The notes below the pieces were generated by a model. It was not told where the DNA came from and did not search any database. It worked only from the letters and a program-made list of their open reading frames with translations. Shown piece by piece: positions 27,750 through 36,536 of a stretch of DNA of 64,000 nt. Within the stretch, counting starts at the first letter, position 1. The number at the start of each line of letters is the position of its first letter. The translations under genes were made by a program, and so were the position numbers. Source of the DNA: JALORV01 sp963724365 (lineage in GTDB: Bacteria > Pseudomonadota > Gammaproteobacteria > Burkholderiales > Burkholderiaceae_F); the NCBI GenBank assembly GCA_963724365.1, contig CAVRUR010000006.1, positions 23,727 through 87,726 of the forward strand. The letters are read 5' to 3'.

Positions 27750-28961
27750 GTGCTCTTCGAACTCAATCGTCATGAGCCGCTCGTCCGTACCGCATGGGAT
27801 GGGCCCCGAGTGCGGGAAGTAATCCAATCGATCGTTGGCGACGCTGAGCGGGCGCGCGGTTCCAACGACAACTGGCCGTTGCATCCGCTCGACGATGAAG
27901 GCGACGAGCCACGGTCCGGGTTCAAGGCCTTGTACCTTGGGAGTGCGGGCGTGCTGTGGGCCCTGTCGTACCTCCAGCGCGAAGGTGCGGTCGACTTAAC
28001 TCTCGATCCGACAATCGCCATCGAACGCGTCACGGCCGCGTATCGGGCTGATCCCGACACTGGAAGCGTTGTCCCGTCCTATTTCCTTGGCGAGGTCGGC
28101 GTCCTGCTCGCGACCTGGCTGTTGACGCAATCACGAGCGGTGGCCGACCTGATCTATGTCTCGGTCAAGGCCAACATCCCCAATACGACTAACGAAGCGC
28201 TGTGGGCCGCTCCCGGAACCATGCTTGCGGCCTGGCATCTATGGGAGGCGACCGGAGAGCAACGGTGGCGCGACCTGTTCCTGGAGAACGTTGAGCAGCT
28301 GTGGCAGACATGGATCCTCGACCCAACGGCGCAGTGCTATCTCTGGACGCAGGATCTGTATGGCAAAACCGTTCAGTACCTCGGGGCCGGCCATGGTTTC
28401 GCGGGGAATGCGTTTGCGTTGCTGAAGGGCGCCAACCTACTCGATGCGGAACGACGCGACGAGCTCTATGACCGATGCGTCGCGACCCTGCGTGCAACGC
28501 GAGTGGTTGACGCTGACGGCGCCGTCAATTGGCCGCCAGGGACCTACCAGCCTCGGCCGGGTGGGCCGAGCATGCTGATGCAGTGGTGCCATGGAGCACC
28601 GGGTGTCGTCACCTCAATGGCGGATTTCCCACGGCAGCGATCAGCCGAAATGGAGTCCATGCTCCTGGGGGCCGGCGAAGCAATCTGGAAGGCCGGGCCG
28701 CTTACCAAGGGATATGGGCTATGCCATGGCACGGCAGGCAACGGCTACGCGTTTCTCAAGCTGTACGAACGTACTGGCGATCCGATCTGGCTTGAGCGCG
28801 CTCGTTCTTTTGCAATGCATTCGATCGAACAGCGACAGCAGCTGCGCGAACGGTATGGCCAAGGACGGCACACGCTTTGGACTGGGGATGCGGGCCTCGC
28901 GGTTTACGTTTGGCACTGCATCAAAGGCTTCACAGGATTGCCCACTCTGGACTTTGTTTGA
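27750..28961 (+). CDS. Stand-alone LanC-like (lanthionine synthetase C family) protein
   Basis: A 403-residue alpha-toroid protein of the LanC/LanCL superfamily. The three zinc ligands are all present: Cys280 in MQWCHGAPG, and Cys325 and His326 in GYGLCHGTAGNGYAFL. The active-site His is in GAGHGFAGN (His214), and TGDAGLAVYVWHC closes the fold. LanC enzymes cyclise dehydrated peptides by adding Cys thiols; eukaryotic LanCL proteins add glutathione to dehydroamino acids. No LanB or LanM dehydratase, transporter or protease is nearby, so a LanCL-like repair role is at least as likely as lantibiotic synthesis. The start is GTG 27750. The stop TGA overlaps an ATG (TGATG) opening a small frame of about 93 codons. 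Confidence 0.85.
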   Translation: MLFELNRHEPLVRTAWDGPRVREVIQSIVGDAERARGSNDNWPLHPLDDEGDEPRSGFKALYLGSAGVLWALSYLQREGAVDLTLDPTIAIERVTAAYRADPDTGSVVPSYFLGEVGVLLATWLLTQSRAVADLIYVSVKANIPNTTNEALWAAPGTMLAAWHLWEATGEQRWRDLFLENVEQLWQTWILDPTAQCYLWTQDLYGKTVQYLGAGHGFAGNAFALLKGANLLDAERRDELYDRCVATLRATRVVDADGAVNWPPGTYQPRPGGPSMLMQWCHGAPGVVTSMADFPRQRSAEMESMLLGAGEAIWKAGPLTKGYGLCHGTAGNGYAFLKLYERTGDPIWLERARSFAMHSIEQRQQLRERYGQGRHTLWTGDAGLAVYVWHCIKGFTGLPTLDFV

Positions 28962-29165
28962 TGAAACTGTTGAACTCCTTGCAAGGGGTGGCCGCTGCCT
29001 CTTGCGTCTGGGCGCGGCCACGAGCTGACCTGGGCACCTTGAGGCTGGTTCGCCCAGGAGCGGACGTTTCCGAGCTGTTTCGTGGCCGCGAACCCGACAT
29101 AGCCGGACCGACGACCTGGCACGCCCTCCAGAGGAGCCTGCCTCGAACGGACTGTGTTGTAAGCG

Positions 29166-29194
29166 TTGACAACATCACTCAATGTTGTCACAAT
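29166..29194 (+). promoter_or_regulatory. tumEA promoter with overlapping 9-base operator palindrome
   Basis: A consensus -35 TTGACA (29166-29171), a 17-base spacer and the -10 CACAAT (29189-29194) form a good sigma-70 promoter. A perfect inverted repeat, TGACAACAT (29167-29175) and ATGTTGTCA (29182-29190) with a 6-base centre, covers the -35 box and spacer. A further half-site ACAACAT lies at 29198-29203 on the start codon. The predicted transcript start, about 29201, is next to the ATG at 29202, so the message would be leaderless. Repression by the downstream antitoxin is inferred. Confidence 0.65.
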
Positions 29195-29201
29195 TTACAA
29201 C

Positions 29202-29483
29202 ATGCGAGCTACGCCGTTGCTGGACGAGCGCCTGACTCTTGAGGAAGAGGCCTTCGTCGAGCTGGTGGTGTGGCGATTGGATCGTCCATTGGAAGGCTGT
29301 GAGCACCGCTTCAAGTACCGCTTGGCGTATGTGCTTCGTGGCAATTGCGTTGTGCGATACGACAACGAGGCTGGCAAGGGTGACCATCGGCATGTCGGCA
29401 AACGTGAGCGGCCGTACGAGTTCACATCGCTCGACAAATTGCAGGCGGATTTCTGGGCGGATGTAGCCCGGGTAAAGGAGTGA
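29202..29483 (+). CDS. TumE-type (DUF6516) toxin of a toxin-antitoxin pair
   Basis: A 93-residue basic protein. The segment FKYRLAYVLRGNCVVRYDNEAGKGDHRHVGKRERPYEF is the hallmark of the DUF6516/TumE family: a central strand with RYDN followed by KGDHRH. KLQADFWADVARVKE forms a C-terminal helix. I use ATG 29202, which lies directly after the promoter; a TTG at 29166 is inside the -35 box. The stop overlaps the next gene's GTG start. Toxin function rests on family annotation and operon form; the biochemical activity is not known to me. Confidence 0.75.
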   Translation: MRATPLLDERLTLEEEAFVELVVWRLDRPLEGCEHRFKYRLAYVLRGNCVVRYDNEAGKGDHRHVGKRERPYEFTSLDKLQADFWADVARVKE

Positions 29484-29833
29484 CAGTGGCTACGGTGACG
29501 ATTGGGGTCGGAACAAAAGTGCAGGTGCGGGAGCGACTCGCGGGCGCGTTTTCGGGGCGCCCCCAAGGCGGGCCACGACTGACTTTTGCTTCGCACGCAC
29601 TCATGTGGCGAGTTCTCACTCCCAATCGCTGGGCGGTACTGGAAGCGATGACCGGCGCCGGGCCGCTTGCTCTGCGAGAGATTGCGCGGCGCGTCGGCCG
29701 CGACGTGAAGGGAGTCCATACGGACGTTCATGCACTTCTGAATGCGGGGGTCCTCAATCGGACGGAATCCGGAGCCTTTGAGTTCCCATACGAAGCGGTC
29801 CACGTGGACTTCACCCTGCGAGCGGCGGCTTAG
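29480..29833 (+). CDS. TumA-type winged-helix antitoxin / transcriptional regulator
   Basis: A 117-residue protein with a winged helix-turn-helix in its second half: NRWAVLEAMTGAGPLALREIARRVGRDVKGVHTDVHALLNAGVLNRTESGAFEFPYEAVHVDF, of which ALREIARRVGRDVKGVHTDV is the HTH. This matches the DNA-binding partners that accompany DUF6516 proteins. GTG 29480 overlaps the tumE stop and has AAAGGA before it; GTG 29486 is an alternative. It probably binds the palindrome at 29167-29190. A CTTAGC/GCTAAG hairpin at 29829-29850 covers its stop codon and may end the transcript. Confidence 0.72.
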   Translation: MTVATVTIGVGTKVQVRERLAGAFSGRPQGGPRLTFASHALMWRVLTPNRWAVLEAMTGAGPLALREIARRVGRDVKGVHTDVHALLNAGVLNRTESGAFEFPYEAVHVDFTLRAAA

Positions 29834-29979
29834 CTTTCTCGGGGGCTAAGACAGGGCTCGGCCAATTGCGGCCTCGCTCCTCTTACCGGAGAATCGCCCA
29901 GGAGCAGCCATTGCTGCGGGTTCGGCAACGGACGAGAGTCCCCTTAATGCTGACCGAGCCGCTGCTAGGAGGAAGAGGA

Positions 29980-30822
29980 TTGAAAGTCGATCGGTACACG
30001 GATGCCGGCGCTTTCTTGACGGCCACCAGGCCTTGGCTGATGGCGGCCGAAGTTGAAAACACAATCATTCTGACCACAGCAGGGTCCGTTGCGGACGGCA
30101 GCCGGGTACTTAAGCAGCCACCATACTTCGCGGCGACGATCGAAGGCGAACAGATCGCTTGTTGCGCCATGCGAACGCCACCGTGGAGCATGCTGGTTAC
30201 CCATGGAACTCCTGACGGCATTGCCGCACTCGCAGCGGATGCGTTCGAGGCATTTGGGCGACTGCCTGGCGTGATTGGACCCCGCCAGGCGGCGGAGGCC
30301 TTTGCCGAGGCCTGGCGCGCACGGGCCGGCGGCCGAGCAACGATCAGCATGAGGCAGCGCCTGCACCGGATTCAGCATGTCAACACCGATCTGCCGGTGA
30401 CGCCGGGCCAGCTGCGCAAGGTGATAGCGGGCGAGCGCGCATTGGTCGTGGAGTGGATCAGGGCCTTCGAGCTCGAGGCGATCCCAAATCACCCGCATGA
30501 CGCAGAGGAGGCGGCTGACCGCCATTTGAAGTCGGGCGCTCTGTGCTTCTGGGACATAGGCGCGCCGGTTGCGATGTGCTCAAGCGCCGGCGTCGCGCAG
30601 TCGATCGCGCGAATCAACCTCGTGTACACACCGCCGGACTTCCGTCGCCAAGGCTATGCAACGGCCGCCGTGGCTGCACTCACACGACGCCTGCTTGATG
30701 AAGGCAGCCGATACTGCTGCCTGTACACCGACCTTGCGAATCCGACCTCGAACAGCGTCTACCAACGAATTGGCTATCAGCCGGTGTGCGACTTCGACGA
30801 ATACTCCTTTACTGAAACATGA
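29980..30822 (+). CDS. GNAT family acetyltransferase, two-domain
   Basis: About 280 residues with a divergent N-terminal half and a clear C-terminal GNAT domain: ARINLVYTPPDFRRQGYATAAVAALTRRLLDEGSRYCCLYTDLANPTSNSVYQRIGYQPV. RRQGYA is the acetyl-CoA pyrophosphate loop and NPTSNSVYQRIGY is motif B. A TTG at 29980 has an excellent AGGAGG seven bases upstream and fits the fold start LKVDRYTDAG; ATG 29947 is possible but poorly spaced. The protein resembles the YdfB-like/GCN5-related group whose substrates are unknown. Confidence 0.82.
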   Translation: MKVDRYTDAGAFLTATRPWLMAAEVENTIILTTAGSVADGSRVLKQPPYFAATIEGEQIACCAMRTPPWSMLVTHGTPDGIAALAADAFEAFGRLPGVIGPRQAAEAFAEAWRARAGGRATISMRQRLHRIQHVNTDLPVTPGQLRKVIAGERALVVEWIRAFELEAIPNHPHDAEEAADRHLKSGALCFWDIGAPVAMCSSAGVAQSIARINLVYTPPDFRRQGYATAAVAALTRRLLDEGSRYCCLYTDLANPTSNSVYQRIGYQPVCDFDEYSFTET

Positions 30823-30906
30823 TGGCCCTGACTCTGAGCGGCCAGAAGCCGACGCGGGCAGTCGAGTGCAGAATCACCCTGAAGCGGACACGCTTGGGGA
30901 GATCCT

Positions 30907-31416
30907 GTGGTCGTTGTTTCTACTGAGCGGCTTACGCTGCGGCGCCTTCAGCGAGACGACCTTGCGCCGCTGTTTGCGCTCTATCGGGACCCCGATATCC
31001 GCAGGTACTTTCCTGAGAAGACGCTGACACTCGAGCAAACGCGCGACGAATTGGAGTGGTTTCTCGAAGGGCATCCAAAGAATCCTCAGATTGGCCTCTG
31101 GGCCACGATCGAAAAGCCGACTGGAATGTTTCTAGGACGCTGTGGACTGCTGCCCTGGACGATCGACGGAAATCAGGAAGTCGAGCTTGCGTTTCTGATC
31201 GACAAGCGCCGTTGGGGCGAAGGCTTCGCGACGGAGGCCGCCACAGGCATCATTGAATATGCGCGGGATCGACTGGGATTGAAGCGGCTGATCTGCCTCA
31301 TCATGCCGGGCAACTTGGCGTCGATATGCGTAGCCCAGAGGGTCGGAATGACATTTGATCGCACCTACCATGATGAATTCGGTGCTTGTGAGATTTGGGC
31401 GCGTTCTCTTTGTTAG
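30907..31416 (+). CDS. RimJ/RimL-type GNAT acetyltransferase
   Basis: A 169-residue acetyltransferase. TERLTLRRLQRDDLAPLFALYRDPDIRRYFPEKTLT is the typical RimJ/RimL start, EVELAFLIDKRRWGEGFATEAATGIIEYARDRLGLKRL is the acetyl-CoA site (RRWGEGFA), and NLASICVAQRVGMTFDRT is motif B. It starts with GTG at 30907. This subgroup acetylates ribosomal-protein N-termini or small molecules; nothing here fixes the substrate. Confidence 0.88.
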   Translation: MVVVSTERLTLRRLQRDDLAPLFALYRDPDIRRYFPEKTLTLEQTRDELEWFLEGHPKNPQIGLWATIEKPTGMFLGRCGLLPWTIDGNQEVELAFLIDKRRWGEGFATEAATGIIEYARDRLGLKRLICLIMPGNLASICVAQRVGMTFDRTYHDEFGACEIWARSLC

Positions 31417-31483
31417 CCGGCCGTGCTCCGCCATGAGCTGTCGTGCCTAACCTGGTGATGACTTATCGCTTCGCGGACGTTGC

Positions 31484-32011
31484 GTGCGTGCGATTGCGCT
31501 AACGGGTGGACCGGGGGCCGGCAAGTCGACTGTCCTGGACGCGCTCCACGCGCGCGGTTACGAATGCGTTCCGGATACGGCCCGGGCCATCATCCGGGAA
31601 AGATTGAAGCTCTCGCTTAGTCCGCGGCCATCACCACGTGAGTTCGCCGATGAGATCCTGAAGCGCGACAGGGTGCAATGCCAGCGCATGGCGAGCATTC
31701 CGGGCTTGGTGTTCTTCGATCGCTGCGTTGTGGACGCCCTGGGAATGATCAATCAACTCGGCGGTCTGGCATCGCTACTCGAACTGGAAAAGCTTCTTGA
31801 GGAGTACGTGTACTTTCGCACCGCGTTTATCTTTCCGCCATGGGAGGAAATCTATACGACGGACACAGAACGCGATCACCCGTTCGCCCACGGGGTTGCG
31901 GTGCACAGGGAAGTCTCTGCCTGGTACACGAGGTGCGGCTACGATCTGGTCGAGGTACCGCGCGGAACGGTTCAGCAACGGTGCGATTTCATTCTTGCGC
32001 GCGTCACTTGA
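31484..32011 (+). CDS. P-loop AAA/kinase-like ATPase
   Basis: A 175-residue nucleotide-binding protein. Walker A is LTGGPGAGKSTV (about residues 6-17), VFFDRCVVDALG near 75 is the Walker B/DxD-like segment, and ARAIIRERL follows the P-loop as in small kinase-like AAA_28 proteins. It starts with GTG at 31484. The fold suggests a phosphotransferase on a nucleotide or small molecule. It is the last gene before the envelope locus and is separated from it by about 390 bases. Confidence 0.78.
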   Translation: MRAIALTGGPGAGKSTVLDALHARGYECVPDTARAIIRERLKLSLSPRPSPREFADEILKRDRVQCQRMASIPGLVFFDRCVVDALGMINQLGGLASLLELEKLLEEYVYFRTAFIFPPWEEIYTTDTERDHPFAHGVAVHREVSAWYTRCGYDLVEVPRGTVQQRCDFILARVT

Positions 32012-32404
32012 GGTTGCCGGCACAAGCCGGCCAAGATCGGACCTGGACTCGACGATCGAGAATCGCTGGCGGGTTCAGTCCTTTGCTGCTGTCTGTCCGG
32101 CCGGGTACCAATCTGCAACCTCGCATCGTCCATGTCACCTTATGGACTGATCGTGCCTAAGGTCGGCCGAACGGACTCCCCCAAAGGAATCAGCTTCCTG
32201 ACTGTCGCAGGCCGCGGCACACGATAGAGTCGATCAGGCCAGTTCTCACTGTCACACGCGCGGACATTGCAGTCCGAGCCTCTCGGGTTCACTGCCTGTG
32301 CGCCGCGTCGCCATCGTATTGAAGACACACCTACATCCTTTCCTAAGTCCGTGCGCGCTGACCAGCGCTGTCGCCCCTTCCCTGCGTCTGGCAAGGGGGC
32401 TTCC
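32012..32404 (+). other. 393-base spacer before the envelope locus
   Basis: Contains one copy of the dispersed motif (32025-32044) and otherwise nothing I can assign. An open frame continuous with apbE extends back to 32267 but its translation is not protein-like. The promoter of the envelope locus is expected here or in 33404-33532; no clear sigma-70 box was found. Confidence 0.4.
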
Positions 32405-33403
32405 GTGCTAGGGCCGCTGCGCGGCCTGGCGCGGCGCCCATCCGAGGCAATCGGACGCACGGGGCGCTGGTTCAGCCGCGACGAGGCGATCATGGGCACG
32501 GCGATCCACGTCGAGCTCTGGGGTGTAGATCGCGTCGCGGCCACTGCAGCCATCGACGCGGTGATGCACGAGATGCACCGGATTGATGCGCTGATGAGTC
32601 ACTACAAGGACTCGTCGGAGCTGTCGCGCGTCAACCGCGACGCGGCCCGGCAGCCAGTCCAGGTCAGCGCCGAACTGTTCGACCTGCTGTCGCGATCGAT
32701 CGCGTTTTCCGAGTTGTCGGACGGAGCGTTCGACATCACTTACGCGAGTGCAGGCCATCTGTACGACTATCGCAGGCACATCCGGCCGACGGAGGAGCAG
32801 TTGACCGTCGGCCGCAATGCGATCGGCTATCGCCATCTGCAGCTGGATCGTGAAACTCGCAGCGTACGGTTTGGTCGCGAGGGCGTGCGCATCGACCTAG
32901 GCGGTTTCGCTAAGGGATACGCGGTCGACAACGGGGCCACGATCCTCGCGCGTCATGGCGTGCGCCATGCGGTGGTGGCAGCAGGCGGCGACAGCCGGAT
33001 GCTGGGCGATCGTTGCGGCCGACCGTGGACCGTCGGCGTGCGTGATCCGCGCCGAGACGGTGAAATCGTCGCGTTGCTGCCGCTCGAGGACGTCGCGGTC
33101 TCCACTTCAGGCGACTACGAGCGCTATTTCGACGACGGCGACGAGCGCTGCCATCACCTGATCGATCCGCGTACCGGCAAGTCGCCGCACGAGGTGCAAA
33201 GCGTGACCGTGATCGCGTCCGATGGGCTGACCAGCGAGGCGCTGTCAAAGACGGTTTTCGTGCTGGGCGTCGAACAGGGAATGCGGATCGTCGAGTCGGT
33301 ACCGGAAGCGGACGCCGTGGTCATCGACGCGGCTGGAAAGCTGCATTTTTCGGCGGGTCTCCTCGCAGCCGAGGGTCCCGGAAGTTGCATGTCGGCCTCA
33401 TGA
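32405..33403 (+). CDS. apbE: ApbE-family FAD:protein FMN transferase
   Basis: A 332-residue flavin transferase. Motifs in order: EAIMGTAIHVELWG (MGT start of the fold), DALMSHYKDSSELSRVNRDA, LSDGAFDITYASAG, REGVRIDLGGFAKGYAVDNG (DLGGFAKG, the family hallmark), VVAAGGDSRMLG, and the Mg-binding HHLIDPRTGKSPHEVQSVTVIASDGLTSEALSKTVFVLG. ApbE attaches FMN through a phosphoester to Thr or Ser of target proteins outside the cytoplasm. I favour GTG 32405, which has AAGGGGG before it. No signal peptide is visible from this start, which is unusual for the family. It heads the envelope locus. I could not find an unequivocal D-x-x-S/T-G-A-T/S target site in the neighbouring proteins. Confidence 0.88.
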   Translation: MLGPLRGLARRPSEAIGRTGRWFSRDEAIMGTAIHVELWGVDRVAATAAIDAVMHEMHRIDALMSHYKDSSELSRVNRDAARQPVQVSAELFDLLSRSIAFSELSDGAFDITYASAGHLYDYRRHIRPTEEQLTVGRNAIGYRHLQLDRETRSVRFGREGVRIDLGGFAKGYAVDNGATILARHGVRHAVVAAGGDSRMLGDRCGRPWTVGVRDPRRDGEIVALLPLEDVAVSTSGDYERYFDDGDERCHHLIDPRTGKSPHEVQSVTVIASDGLTSEALSKTVFVLGVEQGMRIVESVPEADAVVIDAAGKLHFSAGLLAAEGPGSCMSAS

Positions 33404-33532
33404 CTATGGCCTAGCGCCATCACTCGCAGGATCGATCAAACCATGAATCAGCCACTACATCACCCAATCAACACGCGCATGTCTCGGGACAATTCCTGCG
33501 TCCCGCATCCGCGAGGTTCCATGGAGGCCATC

Positions 33533-36500
33533 ATGAGGGACGTCCAGGCTGGAAGTTGGAAAGTTGCGTTTGCGCTCGCGGCCGTCATCGGCATTGCCGG
33601 TTGCTCCGGCTCGAGCAAGGACGCGGAGAGCACGCTCACCGTGGCCGGCGACGCTCCGATCGCCTACGCCAAGCGCTCGACGGCGTTGAACATGAACCCT
33701 ACCAACGGTGCTCCGTTCGCCGCCGGCGGGGACTTGATGATCCGCGAGAAGTCCTCGCCGAGCGCGCCCGAGGTCAACGTCACCGCGGCGATCACGCAGG
33801 GCAAGGGCGACGTGTCCGATCCAGAGGTCTCGTACGACGGCAAGAAGATCGTGTTCGCGATGCGCTGCCCGACCAGCAATACGTCGAGCGTCGGCGGCGT
33901 GGCGGCCTGTACCGGTCGCTGGAACATCTGGGAATACGACATGAACGCCGGCCTGACGACCGGCACGCTTCCGCCGCATCACCAGTTCGACGACCGATGA
34001 CGACGTCGATCCGGCCTACTTGCCGGCCGACCGCGGATTCGTGTTCGCCTCGAATCGCCAGACCACCACCAAGACCCAGGCGCTCGGCCAGACCTATTTC
34101 GCCGTCGACGAGTACGAGCGCGAGCGGGTGCTCAACCTGCACACGGTCGACCGCAACGGCGGCGCGATCACGCAGATCTCGTCCAACCAGAGCCATGACC
34201 GCAATCCGGTGGTGCGGCCCAACGGCGACATCATGTTCTCGCGCTGGGAGCACGTCGGCCCGCGCAACCGCTTCGCCATTTTCCGCGTCAAGCCCGACGG
34301 CACCGACATGTTCGTGCTCTACGGCGCGCACAGCGGTGGCAACAGTTTCCTGCACCCGCGCGACATGGATACGCGCGGCGCGTACGCAGGCAAGGTGGTG
34401 TCCTCGCTGATGCCGCTGTCGGGTACGCAGGAGGGTGGGGCGCTGATGCTGATCGACGCCGCCAACTATTCCGAGCAGAACACGCCGGCCAACGCCCAGG
34501 TGATCGGGCCGGGCGGTCAGGCGCAGTGGACCGCGAAGGAAATCGATCTCGGCCGCGGCCTGTCGGAGTTCGGCCGCATCTCGGCGCCGTACCCGCTGTG
34601 GGATGGCACCAACCGCGTGCTGGTTGCCTATCGCCCTTGTGAGGTGACACGCAATGGCGTGGTCGTGCCCTGCGTCACGTTGACCGACGCGGAACGCGCG
34701 ATGCTCGCCGACGACACGATGTCGCGCGCCCAGCAGGCACTGCAGCCGGTGCAGGACAACGCGCCGGCGGTCTACTCGATCTACATGGTCGATCCGGCCA
34801 AGCAGACTTTCCTGATCGTCGCGTCACCCCCGCCGGGTTTCATGTACACGGACCCGGTCGCCATCCAGGCGCGCCCGGAACCGAATGCTTCGCAGCCGAC
34901 CGTCGTCGACGAGGCGCTCAAGGCGCAGAACCTGGCGCTGATCGAGGTGCGCAGCGTGTACGACACGGACGGGCTCGATCGCATGGGCGACTCGATGCTG
35001 GCACCGGTCGATCTTCCTGCCGGATGCAGCACGGCGATCGCCAAGACCGCGCCCGTTGACGCGGCCGATACTCGCTCGCAGGTGCCGCATATCGTCAGGA
35101 TGAAGGATCCGGCCGATTCCGCCTACCGCTGCGCACCGGCGTACTTCGTGCGCGCATTCCGCGCGGTCGCGCCGCAGGCGAACGCGATGGGCATGCGCGA
35201 GGCGATCGGTGAGACCGAGTTCGAGCCGCAGCAGATCCTCGGCTATGCGCCGGTGGAGCCGGACGGTTCGTTCAAGCTGCTGGTGCCGGCCGACACGCCG
35301 CTGGGTCTGGCGATCCTCGACTCCAAAGGGCGCGCGATCCAGACGCACCTGAACTGGATCCAGGTTCGGCCCGGCGAACGACGCACCTGCGACGGCTGCC
35401 ACAGCCCGCGGCGCGGCGCTTCGCTGAACTCGGGCGCGATCGTCAATTCGCTGCCGTCGGCGCTGATGCCGGCGATGGCTGCCGCGCACCAGTCCGGCGA
35501 GACGATGGCTTCCACGCGCACGCGCATGGACGCAACGGCACTCAACCTCGGCACGGATCTCGTCCATGCCGACAACTGGGCAGACACGAGCAAGGCCGGC
35601 GTCACCGCGCGCCCGGCATCATCGTGCGCTACACCGGAAATACCAACGCCGCGGACGATCTCGCCACCGCGGTGCCGACCAACGGCATCATCAACTACCC
35701 CGATCACATCCAGCCGCTGTGGACGCGCAGCCGCGGCGCCAACGGCGCCAACACCTGCACCGACCTGCCACAGCGATACCGCGAAGCTGGACCTGCGCGC
35801 CACGGTCTCCGGTACCGGGCGACTGGTGTCCTATGAGGAACTGCTGGTCGGCGACCCGGTGATCGACCAGGCCACGGGGCAGCCAGTCACGCGGCTCGAG
35901 GATGGCGTCCCGGTCATCGTTCGCAATTCGCCGCTGGTGGACAACATGGCCGGCAATGCGCTCGGCATGACGCGTGCAAGCCGCCTGGGCGAAATCATGT
36001 TCGGCGAGTCGCTGAAGGCCTCGGCTGCGGCGCGCACCGCGCATCCGAACCCGCCGGCCAGCGCACCCGATCACTCGACGCTGCTCAATGCCGCCGAGAA
36101 GCGGCTGATCACCGAGTGGATGGACCTCGGTGGGCAGTACTTCAACAACGTATCGGCCAGCAACAGCCCGGTGCGAACCGCGACGGCACTGTCGCGCAGC
36201 GCGTTCGATGCGAACGTCTATCCGGTGATCAAGGCCAATTGCGTGATCTGCCATCAGCCGACCGGCAACTCCGGCGCCGGCCAGACCGGACAGTCGTACC
36301 TGCGCAACCGCTATGTCCTGACCGGCGATGCGGAAGGCGACTACAACGTCACACTGACGATGGTCTCCAATGCCTGCAGTGCGAGCACTGTCGCTTCGAA
36401 TGCGCTGCTGCAGCGGCCGTCGACCGTGCCCCATCCGGCCGGCGCCGTCGGTCAGGCCACCGCGGTGCTTCCGACCGGCAGTGCCGGCTACAACGCGATC

Positions 36501-36536
36501 GCGACCTGGATCAGCACGGGGTGCAGCACTCCATGA
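33533..36536 (+). CDS. HZS-alpha-like multihaem c-type cytochrome lipoprotein (three frameshifts)
   Basis: About 1,000 residues after repair. It starts at ATG 33533 with GGAGG upstream. A lipoprotein signal ends in IGIAGC, so it is membrane-anchored outside the cytoplasm. Beta-propeller-like WD40/PD40 segments follow (SDPEVSYDGKKIVFAMRC, DDVDPAYLPADRGFVFASNRQ). Three CxxCH haem motifs are present: CDGCH (35388-35402), CTDCH (35756-35771, restored by removing one C) and CVICH (36240-36254). The whole resembles proteins annotated as related to the hydrazine synthase alpha subunit, but nothing suggests hydrazine chemistry. Indels lie near 33971 (extra C), 35611 (missing C) and 35765 (extra C). 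The stop overlaps the next start (ATGA). Confidence 0.75.

Larger units (their letters stand above)
24794..32044. repeat. Dispersed intergenic motif, GGCCAnAAGCGGACAT-like, first group
   Basis: A degenerate motif recurs almost only between genes: 24794-24814 (GTCGGCCAAATGCCGAC), 25961-25980 (GCGGCCAGAAGCGGAC), 27641-27660, 27678-27695 (CGCCCAAAAGCGGACAG), 29049-29069 (CGCCCAGGAGCGGACG), 29857-29873, 29892-29911, 30836-30856 (GCGGCCAGAAGCCGACG) and 32025-32044. The copy at 24794 contains a perfect 6-base inverted repeat. Copies differ in two to five positions. Function is unknown; it marks the accessory stretch and is not seen inside the operon-like blocks. Confidence 0.6.

Noticed and set aside
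28961..29242. Lanthipeptide precursor gene after the LanC-like enzyme
   Set aside because: Not annotated as a gene: it overlaps the tumEA promoter and toxin start and contains a dispersed-motif copy; only the TGATG overlap speaks for it.
33533..36536. Anammox-type hydrazine synthase function
   Set aside because: Only the alpha-subunit-like fold is present; beta and gamma subunits and hydroxylamine-oxidoreductase-like genes are absent, and the contig is not planctomycetal in this part.
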